From contig JALQSY010000003.1 in the NCBI GenBank assembly GCA_023264215.1, positions 22,503 through 30,675 of the forward strand: a DNA stretch of 8,173 nt, in the 5' to 3' direction. The stretch comes from Candidatus Nanopelagicales bacterium. Its GTDB lineage: Bacteria > Actinomycetota > Actinomycetes > S36-B12. The notes beneath the pieces are model-generated. The model worked only from the letters and a program-made list of their open reading frames with translations, searched no databases and was not told the origin of the DNA. Of the stretch, positions 1 through 5,339 are shown one piece after another. Within the stretch, counting starts at the first letter, position 1, and each line of letters starts with the position of its first letter. The position numbers and the translations under genes are program-made.

Positions 1-333
1 GGACACGGGGGAGTCGCGGACGAGGATGCGGAACCCATCTGGCTGCGACTCGATGTAGTCGAACAGCGCCAGGCCCGCCTGCTCGAGGAGTTGCCGGGGA
101 TGCGTTCCCTGGAGTGCTCCGCTGATCATGGTGAGCAGGTGGTTCATCTCCCGGTCGACCACGACGGCGTACAGGCCCTCCTTGCCGCCGAAGTGCTCGT
201 AGACCACGGGCTTGGACACGCCGGCGGTCGACGCGATCTCCTCGACGCTGACGGCCTCGAACCCCTTGTCGGCGAAGAGTGCGCGGCCTACGTCGATGAG
301 CTGTTCGCGACGCTCGCGTCCCGACATGCGCAT
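1..333 (-). CDS. TetR/AcrR-family transcriptional repressor (3' end outside window)
   Basis: The 111 visible residues are the N-terminal part of a TetR-type DNA-binding regulator, which normally has about 190-220 residues; the rest lies beyond base 1. Residues about 8-55 form the TetR DNA-binding domain. Helix-turn-helix residues run from about 28 to 50 and include SVEEIASTAGVSKPVVYEHF, followed by GGKEGLY. The part after residue 60 begins the ligand-binding domain and includes the stretch FRILVRDSP (101-109). The ATG at 333 is chosen because GGAGG (344-340) lies six bases before it; a second ATG two codons later is less well spaced. The gene starts 18 bases after the desaturase stop codon on the same strand, so the two are very probably co-transcribed, and the regulator probably controls the unit through the tandem palindromes at 1381-1410. 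The ligand is unknown; an acyl-CoA or fatty acid is an inference from the neighbour. A TetR regulator (Rv1019) also lies between mfd and glmU in Mycobacterium tuberculosis, and this could be its ortholog. Confidence 0.93.
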   Translation of the reverse strand, partial: MRMSGRERREQLIDVGRALFADKGFEAVSVEEIASTAGVSKPVVYEHFGGKEGLYAVVVDREMNHLLTMISGALQGTHPRQLLEQAGLALFDYIESQPDGFRILVRDSPVS

Positions 334-351
334 GGCGATCCTCCGGCGGGG

Positions 352-1344
352 CTAGGGAGCCGGTGCGGTGGCGTCGACGTCGGGTGTCCAACCCCGGATG
401 CGCCGGCGCATCGCCGGATCCTGCATCTTCGCGGCCAGTCGCTCCGGACTCGGCCAGCGCACATCGCTCGCGAGCCGGAGTCGTTCCATCGTGCGGATGA
501 TGCCGGCACTGACATCCACCTGGCCGCGCAGGACACCGTGCCGCGCGGCGGTCGGCTCCGCGTGGTGCAGGTTGTGCCACGACTCGCCCAGCGAGGGCAG
601 GGCGAGCCAGCGGTTGTTGGTGGAGTTGTCGCGCGTGCGGAACGGCCGCTGGCCGAAGACGTGGCAGATGCTGTTGATCGACCAGGTGACGTGATGGACG
701 AGCGCGATGCGCACGAGGCCGGCCCAGAAGAGCGCTGTCAACGCGCCCTGCCAGGACCACGTGATGAGTCCGCCGAGCACGGCCGGGGCGATGATCGTGG
801 AGACGACGATCCAGGGGAACAGCCGCGAGACGCGCTGCAGCGCGGGGTTCGAGCGGATATCCGGTGCGTAGCGCTCGATCGAACTCTGCTGGCCGTCGAA
901 GAGCCAGCCCACGTGAGCGAACACCAATCCCTTGGCGACGGCCCGTCGTGATGTGCCGTAGCGCCAGGGGCTGTGCGGATCTCCCTCCTCGTCGCTGCGC
1001 GCATGGTGACGGCGATGGTCGGCGACCCACTGGTCCAGCGAGCCCTGCACGGCTGTGGATCCGGCGACGGCCAGCGTGACCGAGACCCACGTGGGGGCCT
1101 TGAAGGACCCATGCGTGAAGTGGCGATGGAAGCCGACGGTGATGCCGCCGGCGGCCACGACGTAGAAGCCGGCGGCCAGGATGAGGTCGGTCCAGCCCAG
1201 CCAGCCGCCCCAGGCGACGGGGATGGCCAGCGCCACCGCGATGAGCGGCACGGCGACGAAGATGCCGATGGTCGTGCGCATGCCCCTCGCCATCGGCTCG
1301 GTCACGGTGCGCGGCGCCGTGGCGCCCTCGACGATCGCGGTCAT
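352..1344 (-). CDS. Membrane fatty acyl(-CoA) desaturase, stearoyl-CoA desaturase-like
   Basis: A 330-residue integral membrane di-iron desaturase that would insert a double bond into fatty acyl chains, most likely the acyl-CoA delta-9 type. The three diagnostic histidine boxes are present: HRHFTH (73-78), HRRHH (110-114) and HNLHH (257-261), with a further conserved-type His in NSICH (228). Hydrophobic segments lie at about 25-45, 51-72, 177-197 and 199-217, the expected hairpin pairs with boxes 1 and 2 after the first pair and box 3 after the second. The ATG at 1344 is preceded by AGGGGA (1354-1349), a good ribosome site. The same frame stays open far upstream across the antisense of glmU, but nothing supports coding there. 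There is no fused cytochrome b5 or reductase domain, so electrons must come from a separate partner that is not in this window. It is first in a unit with the downstream tetR gene and probably sits under the tandem operator at 1381-1410. Exact substrate and double-bond position cannot be read from the sequence. Confidence 0.93.
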   Translation of the reverse strand: MTAIVEGATAPRTVTEPMARGMRTTIGIFVAVPLIAVALAIPVAWGGWLGWTDLILAAGFYVVAAGGITVGFHRHFTHGSFKAPTWVSVTLAVAGSTAVQGSLDQWVADHRRHHARSDEEGDPHSPWRYGTSRRAVAKGLVFAHVGWLFDGQQSSIERYAPDIRSNPALQRVSRLFPWIVVSTIIAPAVLGGLITWSWQGALTALFWAGLVRIALVHHVTWSINSICHVFGQRPFRTRDNSTNNRWLALPSLGESWHNLHHAEPTAARHGVLRGQVDVSAGIIRTMERLRLASDVRWPSPERLAAKMQDPAMRRRIRGWTPDVDATAPAP

Positions 1345-1380
1345 GTAATCCCCTGCCTGCCCGGCCCCCGGTCGAGGAAA

Positions 1381-1410
1381 CCTACGCAACCGTAACCTAC
1401 GGCACCGTAA
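1381..1410. promoter_or_regulatory. Tandem palindromic repeat, probable TetR operator pair
   Basis: Two adjacent 15-bp copies on the plus strand, CCTACGCAACCGTAA (1381-1395) and CCTACGGCACCGTAA (1396-1410), differ at two positions, and a CC follows as if starting a third copy. Each contains an inverted repeat TACG-N4-CGTA (1383-1394 and 1398-1409); in the second copy the arms extend to TACGG-CA-CCGTA. The palindrome centres are 15 bp apart. The block lies 37 bp upstream of the desaturase start codon, where operators of TetR proteins usually lie. It overlaps the best promoter candidate for the desaturase-tetR unit. Binding by the tetR product of this unit is inferred from position and symmetry. 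Confidence 0.65.
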
Positions 1411-1418
1411 CCTGTCCA
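1389..1418 (-). promoter_or_regulatory. Candidate promoter of the desaturase-tetR unit
   Basis: On the minus strand TGGACA (1418-1413) resembles a -35 box and TACGGT (1394-1389) fits the actinobacterial TAnnnT form of a -10 box, with an 18-bp spacer. The whole candidate is embedded in the tandem palindromes, so repressor binding would block RNA polymerase. TAGGTT sequences at 1399-1394 and 1384-1379 are alternative -10 boxes but lack a good -35 partner. The call rests on weak hexamers and position. Confidence 0.35.
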
Positions 1419-1432
1419 GGACTGTGTGCTCA

Positions 1433-1461
1433 CCGACAGGCCTGGGAGACTGCGGTACGAG
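1433..1461 (+). promoter_or_regulatory. Candidate promoter of tRNA-Gln
   Basis: CCGACA (1433-1438) matches four of six bases of a -35 box and is followed after 17 bp by TACGAG (1456-1461), a weak -10 box. Initiation about seven bases downstream would leave a short 5' leader before the tRNA at 1481. The candidate diverges from the desaturase promoter and lies outside the tandem operator, so the tRNA need not be affected by the repressor. Confidence 0.3.
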
Positions 1462-1477
1462 CCCTCGCGGGGGCTCG
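1458..1477 (+). other. Inverted repeat just 5' of tRNA-Gln
   Basis: CGAGCCC (1458-1464) and GGGCTCG (1471-1477) can form a perfect 7-bp stem with the six-base loop TCGCGG. It ends three bases before the first base of the tRNA. It is not followed by a T tract and no gene ends on its upstream side, so a terminator is unlikely. It may be a structure in the 5' leader seen by RNase P, or simply GC-rich sequence. Confidence 0.4.
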
Positions 1478-1480
1478 CCA

Positions 1481-1551
1481 TCCCGGCTCGTCCAATGGCA
1501 GGACAAGAGACTTTGGATCTCTGAATGGGGGTTCGACTCCCTCGCCGGGAG
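1481..1551 (+). tRNA. tRNA-Gln, anticodon TTG (UUG)
   Basis: All parts of the cloverleaf can be drawn. The acceptor stem TCCCGGC (1481-1487) pairs with GCCGGGA (1544-1550), and G1551 is the discriminator. The D stem is GTCC/GGAC (1490-1493 and 1501-1504), with AATGGCA in its loop. The anticodon stem AGAGA/TCTCT (1506-1510 and 1518-1522) closes the loop CTTTGGA, giving anticodon TTG at 1513-1515, which reads CAA and by wobble CAG. The T stem at 1527-1531 and 1539-1543 contains one G-T pair and closes the loop TTCGACT. The terminal CCA is not encoded (CCC follows the discriminator), so it must be added after transcription. A tRNA-Gln directly upstream of glmU is a common actinobacterial arrangement. 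Confidence 0.97.
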
Positions 1552-1566
1552 CCCCTCCTCGGGCGG

Positions 1567-1572
1567 TAGGGT
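1567..1572 (+). promoter_or_regulatory. Candidate -10 box of a glmU promoter
   Basis: TAGGGT, preceded by GG, fits the TAnnnT -10 form common in high-GC Actinobacteria. It lies 54 bases before the glmU start, so transcription would begin near 1579. No convincing -35 box is visible, because that position falls in the 3' end of the tRNA. Read-through from the tRNA promoter is the alternative way to express glmU. Confidence 0.4.
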
Positions 1573-1584
1573 GCCGACGTCGGC
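1573..1584. repeat. Perfect 12-bp palindrome upstream of glmU
   Basis: GCCGACGTCGGC reads the same on both strands and directly follows the -10 candidate, so it would straddle the transcription start. A weaker hairpin follows in the presumed leader: GCCCC (1586-1590) with GGGGC (1595-1599). The palindrome could be an operator, or part of a leader structure or weak terminator of the tRNA transcript. There is no T tract, and no function can be assigned. Confidence 0.4.
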
Positions 1585-1626
1585 TGCCCCTCCCGGGGCG
1601 ATCCTTCTCCTGGAGGTCCGTGAGCG

Positions 1627-3087
1627 GTGACGTCGCAGGGACCGATCGTCATCGTCCTCGCCGCCGGTGAGGGCAAGCGGATGCGCTCTGCCACGCCGAA
1701 GGTCCTGCACGCCGTCGCTGGCCGCTCGCTCCTCGGGCACGTTCTCGAAGCCGCATCCGCGGTCGATCCCTCGCATGTGATGGTCGTCATCGGGCACGGT
1801 GGCGACCAGGTGCTGGCCCACGTGGAGGAGGTCGCTCCGTGGGTCGACACCGTCGTTCAGCACGAGCAGCGCGGCACCGGGCATGCGGTGCGCATCGCGA
1901 TGACGGCATTGGCCTCCGCGCAGTCGCTGCCAACGGCTCCCATCGTGGTGCTCAGCGGCGACACCCCGCTGCTCACCGGGGACACGGTGCGCGGCCTCGT
2001 CGAAGGACAGGTCTCCAGCGGCGCCGCCGCGGCCCTGCTCAGTGCCATTGTCGAGGATCCGACGGGATACGGGCGCGTGGTGCGCGATGCGGACGGATCG
2101 GTGGAGGCGATCGTCGAGCACCGCGATGCCGGTCCGCAGGTGCAGCAGATCCGCGAGATCAATGCCGGGATGTACGCCTTCGACCCCGCGCGGCTTGTCC
2201 CGGCCCTCGACCGCCTCACGACAGCGAATGACCAGGGCGAGGAGTACCTCACGGACGTGATCGGCCTGCTTCGCGCCGACGGCGACACCGTGGCCGCCAT
2301 CGTGGTGCCCGACTCGAGCGAGATCCTCGGTGTCAATGATCGCGTGCAACTCGCCGAGGCCGCTGCGTCGATGCGCGATCGCATCAACGACCGGTGGATG
2401 CGCTCGGGCGTGTCGATGCTCGACCCGACGACAACGTGGATCGACGTGGACGTCGACCTCGCGGAGGACGTCGTCATCCTGCCCTCGACATCGCTGCTCG
2501 GGCCCACCTCTGTCGCGCGCGGGGCGCGGATCGGGCCGGGGACGACCCTCACGTCGTGCGAGGTGGGCGAGGACGCGACCGTGATGCACACCTGGGCGGA
2601 GCTGGCCGTCATCGATGCGGGCGCGAGCGTGGGGCCGTTCACCTACCTGCGCCCGGGATCGCGACTCGGGGAGGGCGCACGGGCGGGGGCCTTCGTCGAG
2701 ATGAAGAACTCCTCCGTGGGGCCCGGCGCCAAGGTGCCCCACCTGTCCTACGTGGGTGACGCGGAGGTGGGCGAGGGCTCCAACATCGGGGCGGCGACGA
2801 TCTTCGTCAACTACGACGGCCAGTCCAAGCATCGGACCGTCGTCGGGCGGCACGTGCGCATCGGCAGCGACACCATGCTCGTGGCGCCGGTGACGGTGGG
2901 CGACGGCGCCTACACCGCCGCGGGCTCGGTGATCACCGAGGATGTGCCTGCGGGAGCGATGGCCGTCGGCCGCGCCCGCCAGCGCAACATCCCCGGGTGG
3001 GTGCAGCGCAAGCGCCCGGACAGCGAATCGGCGCGCGCCGCCGACGAGGACCACGATCAGCCCCCGACCAGCGAGGAGTCATCGTGA
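1627..3087 (+). CDS. glmU: Bifunctional GlmU: GlcN-1-P acetyltransferase / GlcNAc-1-P uridyltransferase
   Basis: A 486-residue cytoplasmic enzyme that makes UDP-N-acetylglucosamine in two steps: acetylation of glucosamine-1-phosphate, then UTP-dependent uridylylation. The product feeds peptidoglycan and other glycan synthesis. The N-terminal pyrophosphorylase domain (about 1-240) shows [11 protein letters not shown] (11-21), PKVLH (24-28), GTGHA (83-87), GDTPLL (111-116) and INAGMYAFD (178-186). The C-terminal left-handed beta-helix acetyltransferase (about 260-455) has FTYLRPGS (338-345) with the substrate-contact Arg, FVEMKNS (356-362) with the Lys, and the catalytic-type His372 in [10 protein letters not shown]. 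The end (460-486) is a polar acidic tail, as often seen in actinobacterial GlmU. The start is GTG at 1627, with GGAGG (1612-1616) ten bases before it, a slightly long spacing; the protein begins a few residues before the first beta strand, as expected. Its stop overlaps the GTG start of prs (GTGA, 3084-3087), so the two are translationally coupled. Confidence 0.98.
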   Translation: MTSQGPIVIVLAAGEGKRMRSATPKVLHAVAGRSLLGHVLEAASAVDPSHVMVVIGHGGDQVLAHVEEVAPWVDTVVQHEQRGTGHAVRIAMTALASAQSLPTAPIVVLSGDTPLLTGDTVRGLVEGQVSSGAAAALLSAIVEDPTGYGRVVRDADGSVEAIVEHRDAGPQVQQIREINAGMYAFDPARLVPALDRLTTANDQGEEYLTDVIGLLRADGDTVAAIVVPDSSEILGVNDRVQLAEAAASMRDRINDRWMRSGVSMLDPTTTWIDVDVDLAEDVVILPSTSLLGPTSVARGARIGPGTTLTSCEVGEDATVMHTWAELAVIDAGASVGPFTYLRPGSRLGEGARAGAFVEMKNSSVGPGAKVPHLSYVGDAEVGEGSNIGAATIFVNYDGQSKHRTVVGRHVRIGSDTMLVAPVTVGDGAYTAAGSVITEDVPAGAMAVGRARQRNIPGWVQRKRPDSESARAADEDHDQPPTSEESS

Positions 3088-4079
3088 GCGAGTTGAGAGT
3101 CCCCCCGAGCAAGCGCCTGGTGCTCCTCACCGGGCGAGCGCATCCGGGTCTCGGCGAGGAGGTCGCTGCGCACCTCGGGACCGAACTGTGCCCCGTGAAC
3201 GCCTACGAGTTCGCGAACGGCGAGATCTTCGTGCGCTTCAAGGAGTCCGTCCGCGGGTGCGACGCCTTCGTGATGCAGAGCCACACGACCCCCATCAACA
3301 CCTGGATCATGGAGCAGCTGATCATGGTCGACGCGCTCAAACGCGCATCGGCCAAGCGGATCACCGTCATCGCGCCCTTCTACGGGTACGCGCGCCAGGA
3401 CAAGAAGCACCGAGGCCGAGAGCCCATCTCCGCCAGGCTCATGGCCGATCTGTTCAAGGCCGCGGGGGCCGACCGTCTCATCACCGTCGATCTGCACACC
3501 TCGCAGATCCAGGGATTCTTCGACGGCCCCGTCGATCATCTCTTCGCCCTGCCGCTGCTCGCGGAGCACATCGCGGAGCGCGTGGATCGCGAGCGCATCA
3601 CCGTCGTCTCGCCCGACGCCGGCCGGGTGCGCGTGGCGGAGAAGTGGACCGACATCCTCGGTGCGCCGCTCGCGATCATCCACAAGCGACGCGATCCCGA
3701 TACGCCCAATGAGGTCCGCGTGTTCGAGGTCGTTGGCGACGTCCGCGATCGAGTGTGCATCGTCGTCGACGACATGATCGACACCGGCGGCACCATCGTG
3801 AAGGCTGCGGATACGCTCTTCGAGAACGGTGCCGCGGAGGTCATCGTCGCGGCGACGCACGCGATCCTGAGCGAGCCGGCCGCGCAGCGACTGCAGGACT
3901 CGCGCATCAGCGAGGTCGTTGTCACCAACACCCTGCCCATCCCGGAGGAGAGGCGCTTCGACAAGCTCACGGTGCTGTCGATCGCGCCCCTGCTCGCCCA
4001 GGCCATCTACGAGGTCTTCACGGACGGTTCCGTCACGCGCATGTTCGAGGCACCCGAGCACGTCCCGGCCACCCCCTGA
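3084..4079 (+). CDS. prs: Ribose-phosphate pyrophosphokinase (PRPP synthetase)
   Basis: A 331-residue cytoplasmic enzyme that transfers pyrophosphate from ATP to ribose-5-phosphate, giving PRPP for purine, pyrimidine, NAD, histidine and tryptophan synthesis. Class I Prs signatures are clear: [10 protein letters not shown] (43-52), [19 protein letters not shown] (101-119) of the ATP site, [11 protein letters not shown] (136-146) with the metal-binding-type His138, [12 protein letters not shown] (175-186), the catalytic flexible loop around KRRD (201-204), and the PRPP/ribose-5-phosphate loop DDMIDTGGT (229-237). The start is GTG at 3084, placed by GAGGAG (3073-3078) and the four-base overlap with glmU. 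An in-frame upstream start at 2997 would add 29 Arg-rich residues that are only glmU sequence in another frame. The length is close to the family norm. It is the last gene before a probable new promoter at 4103. Confidence 0.98.
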   Translation: MSELRVPPSKRLVLLTGRAHPGLGEEVAAHLGTELCPVNAYEFANGEIFVRFKESVRGCDAFVMQSHTTPINTWIMEQLIMVDALKRASAKRITVIAPFYGYARQDKKHRGREPISARLMADLFKAAGADRLITVDLHTSQIQGFFDGPVDHLFALPLLAEHIAERVDRERITVVSPDAGRVRVAEKWTDILGAPLAIIHKRRDPDTPNEVRVFEVVGDVRDRVCIVVDDMIDTGGTIVKAADTLFENGAAEVIVAATHAILSEPAAQRLQDSRISEVVVTNTLPIPEERRFDKLTVLSIAPLLAQAIYEVFTDGSVTRMFEAPEHVPATP

Positions 4080-4102
4080 GCGCCGGCGGTCCCTGCCTCG
4101 GC

Positions 4103-4108
4103 TAGAGT
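4103..4108 (+). promoter_or_regulatory. Candidate -10 box of an rplY(-pth) promoter
   Basis: TAGAGT in the context GGCTAGAGTCTG is a good TAnnnT -10 box, 23 bases after the prs stop codon. Transcription would start near 4114 and leave a leader of about 110 nt before rplY. The -35 region is GC-rich with no recognisable hexamer, so read-through from glmU-prs remains possible. Confidence 0.45.
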
Positions 4109-4111
4109 CTG

Positions 4112-4217
4112 CTCGCTCCTCGGCGAGGGTGCGTTCCGCACCGTGATCGACGTGGCCGCTGGCCGCACCGCGCCGTGGCTGCAGATCCGGAGGTCGTCTC
4201 CGGGGACGACGAGGAGG
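4112..4217 (+). promoter_or_regulatory. Structured 5' leader of rplY
   Basis: The 144-base gap between prs and rplY contains several perfect inverted repeats: CTCGC/GCGAG (4112-4116 and 4123-4127), GGTGCG/CGCACC with a TTC loop (4128-4133 and 4137-4142), CCGGAG/CTCCGG (4187-4192 and 4198-4203), and GTCGTC/GACGAC (4193-4198 and 4205-4210). The last two share bases and cannot form together. The second of them ends directly against the ribosome site GAGGAGG (4211-4217). Ribosomal protein genes often carry leaders bound by their own product, and bL25 leaders are known in Gammaproteobacteria. Autoregulation here is an inference, since GC-rich DNA yields chance stems. Confidence 0.4.
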
Positions 4218-4223
4218 TCGCAC

Positions 4224-4688
4224 GTGAACATCCGCCTCGAGGCTGAGCCTCGATCCGACTTCGGCAAGGGCGCTGCGCGTCGACTGCGACGCTCGGGGCG
4301 CATTCCGGTCGTCCTCTACGGCGGCGGCGCCGAACTCGTGCACCTGTCGCTGCCCGGACACGATCTCGAGCAGGCACTGCGCAAGCCCAAGGTGACCCTG
4401 GAGATCGTGCAGGGGTCCTCGACGACCCTCGCCAAGCCGCGCGACGTCCAGCGCGATCCGGTGCGTCGCACCGTGGAGCATGTGGACCTCATCATCGTCT
4501 CCGCTGCCGAGGCACGCGCACGCGCGGCCGAGGCCGAGATCCTCGTGGCCGAAGCCGCAGCGGCGGCCGAGGCTGCCGCGTCCGCGCCCGAGCCGAAGGG
4601 CCCGGCGGCCGAGCCCGAGGCGAGCACCGACGAGTCCGCGCAGGGCGAGGCCTCCGACGAGGCCGACTCCTCGGACGACGAATCCTGA
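4224..4688 (+). CDS. rplY: Large-subunit ribosomal protein bL25 (CTC/TL5 family), lacking the C-terminal beta domain
   Basis: A 154-residue 5S-rRNA-binding protein of the large ribosomal subunit. Residues 1-92 are the L25 RNA-binding domain: FGKGAARRLRRSGRIPVVLYG (13-33 region), HDLEQAL (46-52) and VQRDPVRRTVEHVDLIIV (75-92), the last matching the family motif that ends this domain. Actinobacterial CTC proteins normally continue for about 90 residues with a beta-rich TL5 domain and total about 190-220 residues. Here residue 93 onward is instead an Ala/Glu-rich, helix-prone stretch (93-120) followed by an acidic Pro/Ser/Asp/Glu tail to residue 154. No room remains for the missing domain, because the stop is only 35 bases before pth. 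The start is GTG at 4224, with GAGGAGG (4211-4217) six bases upstream; an in-frame GTG at 4143 would put 27 extra residues in front, with no ribosome site. It lies in the usual order prs-rplY-pth and probably has its own promoter. Confidence 0.95.
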   Translation: MNIRLEAEPRSDFGKGAARRLRRSGRIPVVLYGGGAELVHLSLPGHDLEQALRKPKVTLEIVQGSSTTLAKPRDVQRDPVRRTVEHVDLIIVSAAEARARAAEAEILVAEAAAAAEAAASAPEPKGPAAEPEASTDESAQGEASDEADSSDDES

Positions 4689-4723
4689 GGCTCTTCCGGC
4701 GCACGCGCGAAGATCGCGACGAC

Positions 4724-5296
4724 ATGCTCACCTGGCTCGTCGTGGGACTGGGCAACCCCGGTCCCGAGTATGGCCGTACCCGCCACAACGTCGGCGCCAT
4801 GGCCGTCGAGGCCCTGGCGGAGCGCTGGGGCGGACGTTTGAAGTCCGACCGATACACGCGGTGCGATGTCTTCGATGCCCGCTGGGAGGGCCATCGCGTC
4901 GTCCTGGCACGCGGACGGTCGTACATGAACGAGTCCGGGGGCCCCGTGCGGGCATTGGCGGACCACTTCCGCGTCCCGGTCGAGCGGACCGTCATCGCGC
5001 ACGACGAGCTGGACATCCCCTTCGCGGCCCTGCGGGTCAAGCAGGGCGGGGGAGACGGTGGGCACAACGGCCTGCGCAGCATCCGTCGCACCACGGGAAG
5101 CGGCGAGACCATCCGAATCCGCATCGGGATAGGCCGGCCGCCGGGCCGTCAGGATCCGGCCGACTACGTCCTCAAGGCCTTCACAGGCAGCCAGCGCGAG
5201 CAGCTCCCCGAACTCCTCGAGCGCGCGGGCGATGCGATCGAGTGCGTCATCAGCGACGGTGTCGCCGCAGCCCAGAACAGGTTCAACTCCGACTAG
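4724..5296 (+). CDS. pth: Peptidyl-tRNA hydrolase
   Basis: A 190-residue cytoplasmic esterase that frees tRNA from peptidyl-tRNAs dropped by the ribosome. The family signatures are complete: GLGNPGPEY (8-16) with Asn11, TRHNVG (19-24) with the catalytic His21, RSYMNESGGPV (65-75) with Asn69, AHDELDIPF (92-100) with Asp94, and GGGDGGHNGLRSI (108-120) with Asn115. The length agrees with bacterial Pth (about 185-200). The ATG at 4724 is the only start compatible with the first beta strand, which follows at once (LTWLVVGLG). No strong ribosome site precedes it (only GAAGA-like bases around 4709-4713), so translation may depend on ribosomes finishing rplY 35 bases upstream. Together with rplY it gives a small translation-related unit. 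Confidence 0.98.
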   Translation: MLTWLVVGLGNPGPEYGRTRHNVGAMAVEALAERWGGRLKSDRYTRCDVFDARWEGHRVVLARGRSYMNESGGPVRALADHFRVPVERTVIAHDELDIPFAALRVKQGGGDGGHNGLRSIRRTTGSGETIRIRIGIGRPPGRQDPADYVLKAFTGSQREQLPELLERAGDAIECVISDGVAAAQNRFNSD

Positions 5297-5320
5297 ATTG
5301 GGCGACGACGATCCCGCCCA
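5294..5320 (+). promoter_or_regulatory. Possible -10 box and hairpin in the pth-cysQ gap
   Basis: TAGATT (5294-5299) fits a TAnnnT -10 box, and its first three bases are the pth stop codon. TGGGCG (5299-5304) can pair with CGCCCA (5315-5320) around a ten-base loop. There is no recognisable -35 box and no T tract after the stem, so neither a promoter nor a terminator is secure. The 43-base gap is short enough for simple co-transcription of pth and cysQ. Confidence 0.25.
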
Positions 5321-5339
5321 TGCCGCGAAAGGCACCGAC

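Noticed and set aside
91..951. Long plus-strand open frame opposite the tetR and desaturase genes.
   Set aside because: Its composition is the shadow of the high-GC minus-strand genes, which have clear family motifs; no recognisable domain is present.
1381..1410. Short tandem repeats considered as a CRISPR fragment or replication-origin iterons.
   Set aside because: There are only two copies with no spacers, no DnaA-box sequence or AT-rich stretch, and each repeat is internally palindromic, as an operator would be.
1586..1599. GCCCC/GGGGC hairpin considered as a Rho-independent terminator of the tRNA transcript.
   Set aside because: Only five base pairs, and no T tract follows.
1345..3054. 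Open minus-strand frame continuing about 570 codons upstream of the desaturase, across the antisense of glmU and the tRNA.
   Set aside because: The amino acid run is low-complexity His/Arg/Asp/Gly-rich sequence typical of the reverse frame of a GC-rich gene. It crosses a tRNA, and the desaturase has a good start and ribosome site at 1344.
2997..3083. N-terminal extension of Prs by 29 residues.
   Set aside because: The extra residues are Arg-rich glmU sequence in another frame, while the GTG at 3084 has GAGGAG at correct spacing and gives the usual Prs N-terminus.
4143..4223. N-terminal extension of bL25 by 27 residues, or a small leader ORF.
   Set aside because: There is no ribosome site before 4143; the GTG at 4224 has an excellent one and matches the family N-terminus.
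3057..4481. A 474-codon minus-strand open frame opposite prs and rplY.
   Set aside because: Arg/Asp/Gly-rich antisense shadow of prs with no family motif.
5232..5339. N-terminal extension of the CysQ-like protein by 36 residues.
   Set aside because: It would lie inside pth and has no family similarity; the ATG at 5340 has GAAAGG at good spacing.
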